From the NCBI RefSeq assembly GCF_903815225.1, contig NZ_LR813084.1, positions 3,824,501 through 3,888,500 of the forward strand: a stretch of DNA of 64,000 nt, in the 5' to 3' direction. A program made the translations under genes and the position numbers. Origin of the DNA: Delftia tsuruhatensis. Lineage in GTDB: Bacteria > Pseudomonadota > Gammaproteobacteria > Burkholderiales > Burkholderiaceae_C. Below the pieces are notes generated by a model, which saw only the letters and a program-made list of their open reading frames with translations, had not been told where the DNA came from and searched no databases. This document shows positions 45,561 to 54,944 of this stretch, piece by piece; within the stretch, counting starts at the first letter, position 1; the number at the start of each line of letters is the position of its first letter.

Positions 45561-48041
45561 ATGCAAAAGCCCTTCACACCGACTCCCGCCCGCGCGGCGC
45601 TGACCTGCCTGCTGGCTGCGGCGGTGGGCTTTGCGGCCGCGAGCCACGCAGCCGACCGCCTGCCGGCAGGCGGCCAGGTGGCCAGGGCCTACCAGATCGG
45701 TGCCGGCCCGCTGGCGTCCGTGCTCGGCCAGTTCGCCGCCGCCGCAGGCGTGGCCCTGTCCTATGACCCGGCCAGCACACGCCAGTTGCAGTCGGGCGGC
45801 CTGCGGGGGAGCTACACCGTGGTTGCGGGGTTTGCGATCATCCTGGCTGGCTCGGGGCTGGAGGCCGTGGAAGGGGGTACGGATGAATTCATCGTGCGCC
45901 GGGCAGCGCCCCCCTCCACACGCCCCGGGACCGCCGCGGCCCCCTCGGATGCGGCCGAACTGCCGGCCGTCCGCGTCGTGGCCCGTGCCGCGCCGGCCCC
46001 GGTCGATGCGGACGAGCGCTACCAACCCACGCCCGACGCCTCCAGCCTGCGCACCACGGCGCCTGCGCTGGAGATCCCGCAGGTGGTCAACGTGGTCCCG
46101 GCCCAGGTGATCCGTGACCAGCGCCCGCGCACCCTGGATGAGGCACTGGCCGGCGTCAGCGGCGTCACCCAGGGCAACACCCTGGCCAGTACGCAGGACA
46201 CCATCATGAAGCGTGGCTTCGGCGCCAACCGGGATGGCTCCGTCATGCACAACGGCATGCCGCTGGTGCAGGGGCGCGGCATGAACGCCGCCGCCGAGAG
46301 CGTGGAGGTGATCAAGGGACCGTCCTCCCTGCTGTATGGCTTGATGGACCCGGGCGGCGTGATCAACGTGGTCAGCAAGAAGCCGCAGCTGCGCCAGCGC
46401 ACCGCGCTGTCGCTTCAGGGTTCGGGCTATGCGGGCGGACGCGACGGAACGGGCGCCACGCTGGACGCCACGGGCCCCCTCGGCAGCATCGGCGATGGCG
46501 CCCTGGCCTACCGGCTGATCGTCGACCATGTGGATGAGGACTATTGGCGCAATTTCGGTCAGCACCGCGAAACGCTGGTGGCGCCATCGCTGGCCTGGTA
46601 TGGCGACGACACGCAGGCCGTGCTCTGGTACGAGTACCGCAAGTACCTGACGCCGTTTGACCGTGGCACGGCACTGGACCCGGTCACACGGCGACCGCTG
46701 GACCTGCCCGCCACACGCCGGCTGGACGAGCCCTTCAACCAGATGACGGGCGAGACCCATCTGGCACAACTGTCCGTGGACCATCGGCTGGACAACGGCT
46801 GGGCCACCCACCTGAACCTGAGCTACAACCGCGAGATCTACGACGCCAATCAACTGCGCGTGAATGGCGTGGACACCGTGCGCGGCACCTTGCTGCGCAG
46901 CAACGATGCTACGCATGGCGCGCTGAGCACCGACAGCTACGGCTCGGCCTATGTGGACGGCAGCCTGCAGTGGGCGGGCATGCGCCACGACCTGCAGTTC
47001 GGCGCCGATGCCGAGTACCGCCTGATCTACCGCTCCGAGCTGCTGCGCCAGGCGGTCACCTCCACCTTCAGCTACCGCCATCCCATCTACGGGCTGGAGC
47101 AGCCCTCGGCCACCGTCTCGGCCAGCGACAGCGACCAGAGGGACCAGTTGCACAACCAGTCGCTGTTCGTGCAGGACGCCATCCATCTGGGCGATCGCTG
47201 GGTGCTGACCGCCGGCCTGCGTTACCAGAGCTGGCGCCAGACCGCCGGCCGGGGCCGTCCCTTCAAGGCGAACACCCAGGCAGACGGCACGGCCTGGCTG
47301 CCACGCGCAGGCCTGGTCTACAAGCTGGACAACAGCCTGTCGCTGTACGCCAGCTACTCCCAGTCGCTCAGGCCGACATCCACCATCGCGCCACTGGCCA
47401 GCGGCACCGTCATCGACTCCGGCGTGGCGCCGGAAGAAGCCGGCTCCTGGGAGATCGGGGCCAAGCTGGACCTGCCAGGCCAGCTCACCGGCACGCTGGC
47501 GCTGTTCGACATCCGCAAGAGGAACGTACTGGTCTCGCAATTCAACGACGCCACCAAGCTCACCGACTGGCGCACCTCGGGCGCGGCGCGCTCGCGCGGC
47601 CTGGAGGTGGATGTGGCCGGCGAGCTGGGCCGCCGCTGGAGCGCCATCGCGGCCTATGCCCATGTGGATGCCAGGACCACACAGGACCCGCTCTACCAAG
47701 GCAACCCGTTGTGGAACGTGGCGCGGCAGACAGCCTCGCTGTCTGCCGTGTACGACTTCGGACAGGTTCCGGGCGGCGCGGGACGGTTGCGCCTGGGAGG
47801 CAGCCTGCAGTACGTGGGCAAGCGCCCCGGCGACTCGGCCAATTCCTTCTGGCTGCCGGGCTACACCGTGGCCCATGGCTTCGCCACCTACGACACGCGG
47901 ATCAACGGCTACCAAACGCGATTCCAGCTCAACGTGAAGAACCTGCTCGACCGCACCTACTACCCGTCGAGCGCCAACACCTACTTCATCTCGATGGGCG
48001 ATGCACGCCAGGTGCTGCTGCGCGCCACGGTCGAGTTCTGA
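45561..48041 (+). CDS. TonB-dependent siderophore receptor with STN signalling domain
   Basis: An 826-residue outer-membrane receptor. Signal peptide ends near SHAAD (about residue 32). The STN domain (about 42-115: YQIGAGPLASVLGQFAAAAGVALSYDP) contacts the FecR-type protein. Then come a TonB-box region (ELPAVRVVA), the plug (PQVVNVVPAQVIRDQRPRTLDEALAGVSGVTQGN ... VEVIKGPSSLLYGLMDPGGVINVVSKKP) and a 22-strand barrel ending in phenylalanine (ATVEF). The plug pattern is that of FpvA/FoxA-type ferric-siderophore receptors. The ATG gives a normal signal peptide; an earlier ATG in frame does not. Confidence 0.94.
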   Translation: MQKPFTPTPARAALTCLLAAAVGFAAASHAADRLPAGGQVARAYQIGAGPLASVLGQFAAAAGVALSYDPASTRQLQSGGLRGSYTVVAGFAIILAGSGLEAVEGGTDEFIVRRAAPPSTRPGTAAAPSDAAELPAVRVVARAAPAPVDADERYQPTPDASSLRTTAPALEIPQVVNVVPAQVIRDQRPRTLDEALAGVSGVTQGNTLASTQDTIMKRGFGANRDGSVMHNGMPLVQGRGMNAAAESVEVIKGPSSLLYGLMDPGGVINVVSKKPQLRQRTALSLQGSGYAGGRDGTGATLDATGPLGSIGDGALAYRLIVDHVDEDYWRNFGQHRETLVAPSLAWYGDDTQAVLWYEYRKYLTPFDRGTALDPVTRRPLDLPATRRLDEPFNQMTGETHLAQLSVDHRLDNGWATHLNLSYNREIYDANQLRVNGVDTVRGTLLRSNDATHGALSTDSYGSAYVDGSLQWAGMRHDLQFGADAEYRLIYRSELLRQAVTSTFSYRHPIYGLEQPSATVSASDSDQRDQLHNQSLFVQDAIHLGDRWVLTAGLRYQSWRQTAGRGRPFKANTQADGTAWLPRAGLVYKLDNSLSLYASYSQSLRPTSTIAPLASGTVIDSGVAPEEAGSWEIGAKLDLPGQLTGTLALFDIRKRNVLVSQFNDATKLTDWRTSGAARSRGLEVDVAGELGRRWSAIAAYAHVDARTTQDPLYQGNPLWNVARQTASLSAVYDFGQVPGGAGRLRLGGSLQYVGKRPGDSANSFWLPGYTVAHGFATYDTRINGYQTRFQLNVKNLLDRTYYPSSANTYFISMGDARQVLLRATVEF

Positions 48042-48158
48042 GCGGGCGCCAGCCCTCTTCCGCCCTTTCCTGCTCCTGACGCGTTTTCCTCGGCGCGCAG
48101 CCATCTGCGCCGCCTTGCACCACGCACCACCTCAATGAACGTCCCGGAAGATTTTTCC

Positions 48159-48433
48159 ATGTCCCGCCCAGAAATCGCTCCCTCTTGCACCGCCCTCTCG
48201 CGCCGCTCGGCCCTGCTGCTGGCAGCCGCAGGACTGCTGGCGGGCAGCCAGCCCGCACAGGTCCTGGCCACCCCGTACTCCTCACCCAGGAAAGCACTGC
48301 TATGGACTACGAGTCGCTGGCCCCCGCGCACCGCGTGATGTTCTTCCTGGACAACGAAACCTTCCCCAACCTCTCCGCCGCCGGCCCGAAGCTGTTCGAT
48401 GCCGCCATGGACTGGGCGCTGCAGGCACGCTGA
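48159..48433 (+). pseudogene. remnant of an exported protein between the two receptors
   Basis: The first piece (48159-48338) encodes a Tat/Sec-like export signal (SRRSALLLAAAGLLAGSQPAQVLA) and then loses sense. The second, in another frame from 48303 to 48433, encodes AHRVMFFLDNETFPNLSAAGPKLFDAAMDWALQ, which looks like the conserved C-terminal end of larger secreted bacterial proteins. Together they suggest one gene that lost its middle by deletion. Alternatively, the 43-codon frame at 48303 is a real small gene, as AGGAAAG precedes its ATG. Confidence 0.5.
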
Positions 48434-48479
48434 CGCCCCTCCGACCGCTCCTTCTTCCGTTATTGACTGGCCATTGCGC

Positions 48480-50618
48480 ATGCGTTCCTCCTTCCACTCC
48501 TTCCCCGCCGTTCCCGGCATGTCCAGGTCCTGCCTGTGCCTGGCACTGGCTGCCATCCCCGTGCTGGCCTTCTCCCAGCCTTCGGCCACACCGCCACAGG
48601 CCGCCACCGCACCGTCCACGGAGCTGGCGACCGTCCAGATCCAGGCCGAAAAGCCGCAGGACAATGAAGACAACTTCGTCGCCAGGAAGACCACGGGCGT
48701 GCTGCGCTCGGATGCCCCGCTGTTTGAAACGGCCCAGTCCATCAGCGTGGTGACCCATCAGCAGATCGAAGAAAAGCAGGTCAAGTCCGTGGCCGAGGCG
48801 CTGGAGAGCATCGCCGGCGTATCGTCGGGCGCCTATGGCCGGCGCGGCTGGGACGACTTCATCATCCGCGGCCAGATCTCCAGTGCGCAGACCTATGTGG
48901 ATGGCCTGCGTGCGCAGACGTCCACCAACGTGCTGCGCTCCGAGGACATCTTCGGCATCGGCTCCATCGAAGTGGTCAAGGGCCCCACGTCGGCGGGATT
49001 CGGGCTGGCCCTGCCCGGCGGCCTGGTCAATCTGACCACCAAGCGCCCACAGGCCGAGTCCTTTTCGCGCGCAGGCTTCAGCGTGGGCAGCCATGGATTG
49101 AGGGAGGCGAACTTCGACCTGAACCATTCTCCCGACGCAAGCCGCAAGGGCGCTTTCCGGATCGTGGGCCGCACGTCCGACCAGAGCGACCCCACGGACT
49201 TCGTCTATTTCAAGAACCAGTACCTGGCGGGCTCCTACAACTTCGACCTGGATGGCAGGAACGAGTTGTCCGTCATCGCCAGCTACCAGCATCGCAACTA
49301 CATCCGCAACCAGGGCATTCCGCAGAACTACGAGAAGTACGGACGCAACGTCTTCATTGGCGAGCCCGACCGCAGCTACGACGTGGACTCCTACCGCCTG
49401 GGTGCGAACTACGCGCACTACTTCGACAGCGGATGGGTGTTCCGCCAGAACTTTGCGCTGACCAAGGGCAGCAGCCGGAGCAACTCCGTCTTCGCGGCGG
49501 CCAATGCCAGGTTTCCCATCGTCGCGCGCCAGATCAACTTCCAGGACAAGCAGGACACCAACATCGCGCTGGACAACTATCTGCAGCGCAGCTTCAGGTT
49601 CGACCGTGTGGACTATGAGCTGACCGCCGGCATCGACATGATGAGAGAGCGCAGCGACTACTACCAGCGCGTGGACAACATCAACCCCTTCGACGCCGAC
49701 AACCCGGTCTATGGCGTCACCTCCATCAAGCAGGGCAAGCCCTCGCACAACCTGACCTACAGCCAGTACGTGGGCCTGTACCTGCGCAACACCATCAAGA
49801 TCGACGAGAAATGGATCGTCGGCCTGAATGGCCGCCATGACTGGACGCGCGTGGAAATCCAGGACAGGCTGGCCGGCGGCTCCGTCAGCAACAGCAACAC
49901 CGCCTTCACGGGCAGCGCCTCGCTGATGTACCAGGCCAGCGAGTTCCTGGCACCCTACGTCAGCTACTCCACCTCCTTCATGCCGGTGACGGATGCCGGC
50001 ATCAACAGCACGCTGCTCAATCCCGAGGAAGGCAAGCAGACCGAGCTGGGCATGAAATTCCAGGCGCTGGACCGGCGCGTGCAAGGCTATCTGGCGGTGT
50101 ATGACCTGCGGCGCAGGAACGTCACCGAAAACGACGCCACGCTGGGCTACGCCGTCCAGACCGGCGAGCAGACCACCAAGGGCTTCGAAGCGGAAGTCGT
50201 CGCCTCGCTGACGCGGCAATGGAATGTCTCGGCCGCCTACAGCTACATCCCCTCGGCCCGGACCTCCCAAAGCCTGACGGCCAGCGAAATCGGCAAGCGC
50301 ATCAACCATGTGCCCAGGAACGCAGGTTCCGTCTTCACGCAGTACTACTTCAACCCCGACCGCCTCGGCTGGAACATGGGTGCAGGCCTGCGCATGCAGG
50401 GCGCGCGAACGGCGCAGCGCGGCACCGCCTTCGTCCACCTGGCCGGGTACACGCTGCTCGACCTGAACGTGGGCTACGAAGCGAAATCATGGGGTGTGAG
50501 CCTGGCCGTCAAGAACCTGCTGGACAAGGACTACATCCAGGGCACGACACCGAATGCACAGCTGATCAGTTTCGGCAGCCCGCGAACCCTGATGGTGAAT
50601 GCCCGGTTCAAGTACTGA
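48480..50618 (+). CDS. TonB-dependent siderophore receptor without STN domain
   Basis: A 712-residue outer-membrane receptor. Signal peptide (MSRSCLCLALAAIPVLAFSQ within the first 33 residues; an alternative start at 48519 would give it directly). Then TonB-box-like ELATVQIQAE, plug (FETAQSISVVTHQQIEEKQVKSVAEALESIAGVSSGAYG, FIIRGQ, IEVVKGPTSAGFGLALPGGLVNLTTKRP) and a barrel ending in an aromatic residue (ARFKY). The NLLDKDYIQGTTP tail is typical of ferric-hydroxamate receptors such as FhuA/FoxA relatives. Without an STN domain it cannot signal to FecR. Its substrate is unknown. Confidence 0.93.
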   Translation: MRSSFHSFPAVPGMSRSCLCLALAAIPVLAFSQPSATPPQAATAPSTELATVQIQAEKPQDNEDNFVARKTTGVLRSDAPLFETAQSISVVTHQQIEEKQVKSVAEALESIAGVSSGAYGRRGWDDFIIRGQISSAQTYVDGLRAQTSTNVLRSEDIFGIGSIEVVKGPTSAGFGLALPGGLVNLTTKRPQAESFSRAGFSVGSHGLREANFDLNHSPDASRKGAFRIVGRTSDQSDPTDFVYFKNQYLAGSYNFDLDGRNELSVIASYQHRNYIRNQGIPQNYEKYGRNVFIGEPDRSYDVDSYRLGANYAHYFDSGWVFRQNFALTKGSSRSNSVFAAANARFPIVARQINFQDKQDTNIALDNYLQRSFRFDRVDYELTAGIDMMRERSDYYQRVDNINPFDADNPVYGVTSIKQGKPSHNLTYSQYVGLYLRNTIKIDEKWIVGLNGRHDWTRVEIQDRLAGGSVSNSNTAFTGSASLMYQASEFLAPYVSYSTSFMPVTDAGINSTLLNPEEGKQTELGMKFQALDRRVQGYLAVYDLRRRNVTENDATLGYAVQTGEQTTKGFEAEVVASLTRQWNVSAAYSYIPSARTSQSLTASEIGKRINHVPRNAGSVFTQYYFNPDRLGWNMGAGLRMQGARTAQRGTAFVHLAGYTLLDLNVGYEAKSWGVSLAVKNLLDKDYIQGTTPNAQLISFGSPRTLMVNARFKY

Positions 50619-50625
50619 TGCGATG

Positions 50626-51354
50626 CTACTGCTTGCCGGCACCCCTGGCCGAACCACGGACCCGGTCCCGCGACGCTTGCAGCGCCTCCTGGCGCTGAAT
50701 CGTCTCCAGCATGGCGGCCGTGCGGGAGAAATCACCGATCAGCGATGCCACGATTCTCGCGAGCGACTGGAAATCCCTTGCGGTGATGTGCTCGAACAGC
50801 CGGTCGTTGACCCGCAGGAACTCGGGGGCCAGCGATTCGATCTGCCGTTCGCCCTCGGCCGACAGGCAGACCAGGACGCTGCGCGCGTCGGCCGGATTGG
50901 GCGACTTCACGATCAGGCCGCGCTGGTCCAGCTTCTTGAGCTCCATGGTCACGAAGGTATTGCTCACATTCAGCTGGTCGGCGATGTCATTGATGCTGAT
51001 GCCCAGCGCGTCTTCGCTCTGCGCGATGATCATCATCATGTTGTATTGGGGGGATGTCACCCCGATCCTCGAGGCCAGATAGGCCCGCGCGACCTCCAGA
51101 TAGGCGGCCGCACTGCCCAGGTCATACAGCAGCCGCCGGAATGCCTTGTCGCCGCCGCTGGCCGGATCGATCACGGCCGGCACCGACACCGTGGGCATCA
51201 GGGTGAACCGGGAAGAGCGCCTGGAGCCCGCCCCCTTGCCTTGCGTGGAGGCAGCAGCACCAGCGGTGCGCGGCTGTGTGGATTTCGAAGGTTTGGTGGG
51301 TGCGGACTGGCTCGATGGTGATGAAACGGATGCATTGGCTGGCTTGCGACTCAT
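50626..51354 (-). CDS. MarR-family transcriptional regulator
   Basis: A 242-residue regulator. About 60 N-terminal residues are Ser/Lys/Pro-rich and probably disordered, longer than in most MarR proteins. The winged-helix part has LGISINDIADQLNVSNTFVTMELKKLDQRGLIVKSPNPADARSVLVCLSAEGERQIE, followed by the C-terminal dimer helices. It is the last gene on the strand of the liv/monooxygenase operon, 94 bp after livM, and the natural candidate to control it through the palindrome near 58790. A later in-frame ATG (MPTVSVPAVI) is a possible alternative start. Confidence 0.9.
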   Translation of the reverse strand: MSRKPANASVSSPSSQSAPTKPSKSTQPRTAGAAASTQGKGAGSRRSSRFTLMPTVSVPAVIDPASGGDKAFRRLLYDLGSAAAYLEVARAYLASRIGVTSPQYNMMMIIAQSEDALGISINDIADQLNVSNTFVTMELKKLDQRGLIVKSPNPADARSVLVCLSAEGERQIESLAPEFLRVNDRLFEHITARDFQSLARIVASLIGDFSRTAAMLETIQRQEALQASRDRVRGSARGAGKQ

Positions 51355-51448
51355 CTTTTCATGATAGCAACGCCGCCCCGCGAAAACGCCGTCGACTCCA
51401 TTGCGCCGCCCCTCCCCCTTGCTGCGGGACCGGGCTCCCGCCGCCCGC

Positions 51449-52462
51449 TCAGGCGCCGCCTTGCGCCTCCCGTGCCGCCGCATGGCCAGGCCGCGACCTG
51501 CGGCGCTCCAGCCAGGCCAGCCACTCGCCCACCACGCCGCGGCGAAACAGCAGCACGCACAGCATGAACACGAGGCCGGTGACGATGGACACCGAATCAC
51601 CCAGCCGCCCGAAACCGCTCCACCCGGTCACTGCCGCAAACCATGCACCAATGTCGCCCAGCTCGTTTTCCAGCAGCACCACAAGGCATGCCCCGACGGC
51701 CGGGCCGAAGACGGTGCCCATGCCCCCCAGCAAGGCCATCAGCACCACGCTGCCCGACAGATGCCAATGCACGTCGGCCAGCGTGACCACACCGAAAAGC
51801 AGCGCCTTCATCGCACCGGCCAGGCCCGCCAGCGCGGCCGACAGCACGAACGCCAGCTTTTTCACGCGCACCACGTCGTAGCCCAGCGATATGGCGCGGG
51901 CCTCGTTGTCGCGCACCGCCACCAGCACCTGGCCGAACGGCGAATGGACGGTGCGGTGGATCACATGGCATGCACCGACGAACACGGCCAGGAAGGTGTA
52001 GTACAGCGCACGGTCGTCCGCGAGGTCGATCAGGCCGAACAGGCGGGAGCGGGGAATCGATTGCAGGCCGTCCTCCCCCCCGAGCCCGGGCTGCTGGAGG
52101 ACCAGGAAATACACCAGCTGCGCCAATGCCAGCGTGATCATGGCGAAGTAGATTCCCTGGCGGCGCAGCGCAAGACTGCCGATGGCCCAGCCCAGCAGCG
52201 CGGCCACGGACAGCCCCAGCAACAGCGCGACTTCGGCCGTGACCCCCCAGTGCTTGAGGGCGTAGCCGGCGCAATAGCCCGCGCCGCCGAAGAACGCCGC
52301 ATGCCCCAGCGACAGCAGGCCGCCATACCCCAGCAGGAGGTTGAACGCGCAGGCCAGCAGTGCAAAGCACAGCAGCTTCATCAGCAGCACGGGGTAGACC
52401 ACCGCGGGGGCCACGAGGCTGGCGGCCAGCGCCAGCAGCAGACATGTACGGGTGTGCTTCAT
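51449..52462 (-). CDS. livM: branched-chain-type ABC permease LivM
   Basis: A 337-residue inner-membrane permease. About nine hydrophobic segments and the LivM landmarks: LLLGYGGLLSLGHAAFFGGAGYCAGYAL, LALRRQGIYFAMITLALAQLVYF, and SPFGQVLVAVRDNEARAISLGYDVVRVKKLAFVLSAALAGLAGAM. It pairs with LivH one base upstream. In this operon the transporter most likely carries an aromatic or other carboxylate rather than branched amino acids, since catabolic genes are interleaved. Confidence 0.93.
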   Translation of the reverse strand: MKHTRTCLLLALAASLVAPAVVYPVLLMKLLCFALLACAFNLLLGYGGLLSLGHAAFFGGAGYCAGYALKHWGVTAEVALLLGLSVAALLGWAIGSLALRRQGIYFAMITLALAQLVYFLVLQQPGLGGEDGLQSIPRSRLFGLIDLADDRALYYTFLAVFVGACHVIHRTVHSPFGQVLVAVRDNEARAISLGYDVVRVKKLAFVLSAALAGLAGAMKALLFGVVTLADVHWHLSGSVVLMALLGGMGTVFGPAVGACLVVLLENELGDIGAWFAAVTGWSGFGRLGDSVSIVTGLVFMLCVLLFRRGVVGEWLAWLERRRSRPGHAAAREAQGGA

Positions 52463-52463
52463 C

Positions 52464-53351
52464 TCAATTCCCCTTGCCGAACAGGCCCGCAGGGCGCACC
52501 AGCAGCACCAGGGCCATCATCAGGAACACGGCCGTCGAGGAGGCCTCCGAATAGAAAATCTTCACCAGGCTCTCCACCACGCCCAGCCCCACCGCAGTGG
52601 CCACGGTTCCCGCGGTGGAGCCGATGCCGCCGATGACGACCACGGCGAACACGATGATCAGGAGGCCGGACCCCATCAGCGCGTTGACTTGCAGTACCGG
52701 CGCCGCCAGCACGCCAGCGAACGCCGCCAGCGCCACGCCGAACCCATAGGTCAGCATCACCATGCGTGGCACATTCACCCCGAAGGCCTCGACCAGCCTG
52801 GGGTTCTCGGTGCCCGCGCGCAGCAGGGCCCCGAGGCGCGTGCGCTCGATCACGTACCAGGTCGCGCCGCAGACGGCGAGCGCCACCACGACCACCCAGG
52901 CACGGTAGGCGGGCAGCACCATGAAGCCCAGGTCGATGGCCGAGCGCAGCGCATCCGGCACCGGATAGCTCTGGCCCGACACGCCATACGCGGCCCGGAA
53001 GACGCCCTCGAGCACCAGCGTCAGGCCGAAGGTCAGCAGCAGCCCGTACAAGTGGTCCAGCCGATACAGGCGCCGCAGCATGCTGCGCTCGAAAAGCATG
53101 CCCGCGGCGCCGACGGCCAGCGGCACCAGCAGCAGGGACAGCCAATAGGAGATGCCCAGCAAGTTCAGCCCCAGGAAGGCGGCGTAGGCGCCGACCATGT
53201 AGAACGCGCCGTGTGAAAAATTGATGATGTTCAGCAGGCCGAACACCACGGCCAGGCCCAGCGACAGCACGGCGTAGAACGCGCCGTTGACCAGGCCCAG
53301 CAGCAGCTGCCCGCCCAGGGCCGCCAGGGGAACGCCGAGAATTTCGTCCAT
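52464..53351 (-). CDS. livH: branched-chain-type ABC permease LivH
   Basis: A 295-residue permease with the LivH pattern: QLLLGLVNGAFYAVLSLGLAVVFGLLNIINFSHGAFYMVGAY, RTRLGALLRAGTENPRLVEAFGVNVPRMVMLTYGFGVALA, and FAVVVIGGIGSTAGTVATAVGLGVVESL. Four bases separate it from livF. Works as a heterodimer with LivM and the two ATPases. Confidence 0.93.
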   Translation of the reverse strand: MDEILGVPLAALGGQLLLGLVNGAFYAVLSLGLAVVFGLLNIINFSHGAFYMVGAYAAFLGLNLLGISYWLSLLLVPLAVGAAGMLFERSMLRRLYRLDHLYGLLLTFGLTLVLEGVFRAAYGVSGQSYPVPDALRSAIDLGFMVLPAYRAWVVVVALAVCGATWYVIERTRLGALLRAGTENPRLVEAFGVNVPRMVMLTYGFGVALAAFAGVLAAPVLQVNALMGSGLLIIVFAVVVIGGIGSTAGTVATAVGLGVVESLVKIFYSEASSTAVFLMMALVLLVRPAGLFGKGN

Positions 53352-53354
53352 GGC

Positions 53355-54065
53355 CTAGACTCCCATCCGTTCGTTGAGCGTTGCCGCCTTCTCAGGCAGC
53401 TCGCTGGCGCGGAAATGCTCCACGATCCGGCCATGCTCCATCACGTAGAAGCGGTCGGCCAGGGTCTGCACAAACTCGAAGTTCTGCTCCACCAGCAAGA
53501 TCGTGTAGCCGCGCCGCTTGAGCGCCTGCAAGGCGACGCCGATCTGCTCGACGATGGCCGGCGCGAGTCCTTCCGAGATTTCGTCGAGCAGCAGCAATCT
53601 GGCACCGGTGCGCAGGATGCGTGCGAGCGCCAGCATCTGCTGCTCCCCGCCCGACAGCCGCGTGCCCTGGGTCGCGCCCCGGTGGGCGAGGTTGGGAAAC
53701 AGATCGTGGATCTCCTGCACCGACATCGGCCTGCCGCCGGGCAGCGGCGGCGGCAGCATCAGGTTCTCGGTGACGCTCAGTCCCGAGAAGATGCCGCGCT
53801 CCTCGGGGCAGTAGCCCACGCCGCAGCGTGCTATCGAGAACGTGGGCAGCGCGATGGTCTCCTTGCCGTGGATGCGGACCGAGCCCTTGCGCGTCCCTGT
53901 CAGGCCCATGATGGCGCGCAGCGTCGTCGAACGCCCCGCGCCGTTCCTGCCCACCAGCGTCACGAGCTCTGCCTCGCCCACCTGCAGGTCCACCCCGTGC
54001 AGCACGTGGGATTCGCCGTACCAGGCGTTCAGCGCCCGGATGTCCAGTACCGCCGCTTCAGCCAT
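53355..54065 (-). CDS. livF: branched-chain-type ABC ATPase LivF
   Basis: A 236-residue ATPase. Signature LSGGEQQMLALARIL, Walker B LLLLDEISEGLAP, and switch histidine region replaced by LLVEQN as is normal in LivF. The Walker A reads GRNGAGRST: the usual lysine is arginine (codon CGT near 53931). I recall arginine here in some LivF proteins, so it may be a tolerated variant, but it is unusual for an ABC ATPase. The gene overlaps livG by eight bases. Confidence 0.92.
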   Translation of the reverse strand: MAEAAVLDIRALNAWYGESHVLHGVDLQVGEAELVTLVGRNGAGRSTTLRAIMGLTGTRKGSVRIHGKETIALPTFSIARCGVGYCPEERGIFSGLSVTENLMLPPPLPGGRPMSVQEIHDLFPNLAHRGATQGTRLSGGEQQMLALARILRTGARLLLLDEISEGLAPAIVEQIGVALQALKRRGYTILLVEQNFEFVQTLADRFYVMEHGRIVEHFRASELPEKAATLNERMGV

Positions 54066-54834
54066 GGGCGACCTCCCCGCCCTGCTTGCGTCGGCCCATG
54101 TAGGCATCGCGCACGCGCTCGTCGCATGAGACCTGCGCATAGCTGCCTTCGGCCAGGATCCGGCCGCGCTGCATCACGGTGATCCGGTCGCAGAGGCCGG
54201 CCACCACGTTCATGTTGTGCTCCACCATCAGCACGGTGCGGCCCGCGGCGACCTTTCGGATGAGCTCGGTGACGCGGCCGACGTCCTCGTGGCCCATGCC
54301 CTGGGTGGGTTCGTCCAGCAGCATGAGCTGGGGCTGCACCGCCAGTGTCGTCGCCAGCTCCAGGGCCCTTTTGCGGCCATAGGGAAGATCACCCGCGCGC
54401 AGGCCCGATTGAGCGGCCAGCCCCACCTGCTCCAGCGCACCCATGGCCCGCTCGTCGAGCTGGTCCAGCACCTTCTTGCTGCGCCAGAAGTGATACGTCA
54501 GCCCCAGCGCTCGCTGCAACCCCAGCCGCACGTTCTCCAGCGCAGTGAGATGGGCGAACACCGAAGAAATCTGGAACGAGCGCACCAGGCCCCGGTCCAC
54601 GAGGACCTGCGGCCTCGTGTGCGTGATGTCCTGCCCGTCCAGGTGGATCGATCCACCGGACGCGGCGAGAAAGCGCGTCAGCAGGTTGAAGCAGGTCGTC
54701 TTGCCGGCGCCGTTGGCACCGATCAATGCGTGGATGTGGCCGCGCCGGATTCGCAGATTCACGCCATCGACCGCGACGAAGCCGTTGAACTCCTTGCGCA
54801 GGTCTCTTGTCTCTAGAATGATTTCGGATTGCAT
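54058..54834 (-). CDS. livG: branched-chain-type ABC ATPase LivG
   Basis: A 258-residue ATPase with intact Walker A (GANGAGKTTCFNLLT), the LivG-type signature LPYGRKRALELATTLAV, Walker B LMLLDEPTQGMG and the switch histidine in LMVEHNMNVV. The Q-loop is in RSFQISSVFAHLTALENVRLGLQR. Because LivF has an altered Walker A, LivG would carry the canonical ATP site of the pair. Confidence 0.93.
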   Translation of the reverse strand: MQSEIILETRDLRKEFNGFVAVDGVNLRIRRGHIHALIGANGAGKTTCFNLLTRFLAASGGSIHLDGQDITHTRPQVLVDRGLVRSFQISSVFAHLTALENVRLGLQRALGLTYHFWRSKKVLDQLDERAMGALEQVGLAAQSGLRAGDLPYGRKRALELATTLAVQPQLMLLDEPTQGMGHEDVGRVTELIRKVAAGRTVLMVEHNMNVVAGLCDRITVMQRGRILAEGSYAQVSCDERVRDAYMGRRKQGGEVAHG

Positions 54835-54944
54835 GTTCAGCGGCCCGAGGCAGTGGAAGAAGACGTCCAGGGCCTCCCCGAGAAGACGCAGGCCGCACGG
54901 CCATGCGCCCCCTGCACGGAAGCCCGCCAGGTCGGAAAGCCGTG

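Noticed and set aside
45486-48104. 872-residue minus-strand frame opposite the first TonB receptor
   Set aside because: Shadow frame; the plus-strand receptor has complete domains, a signal peptide and the C-terminal Phe.
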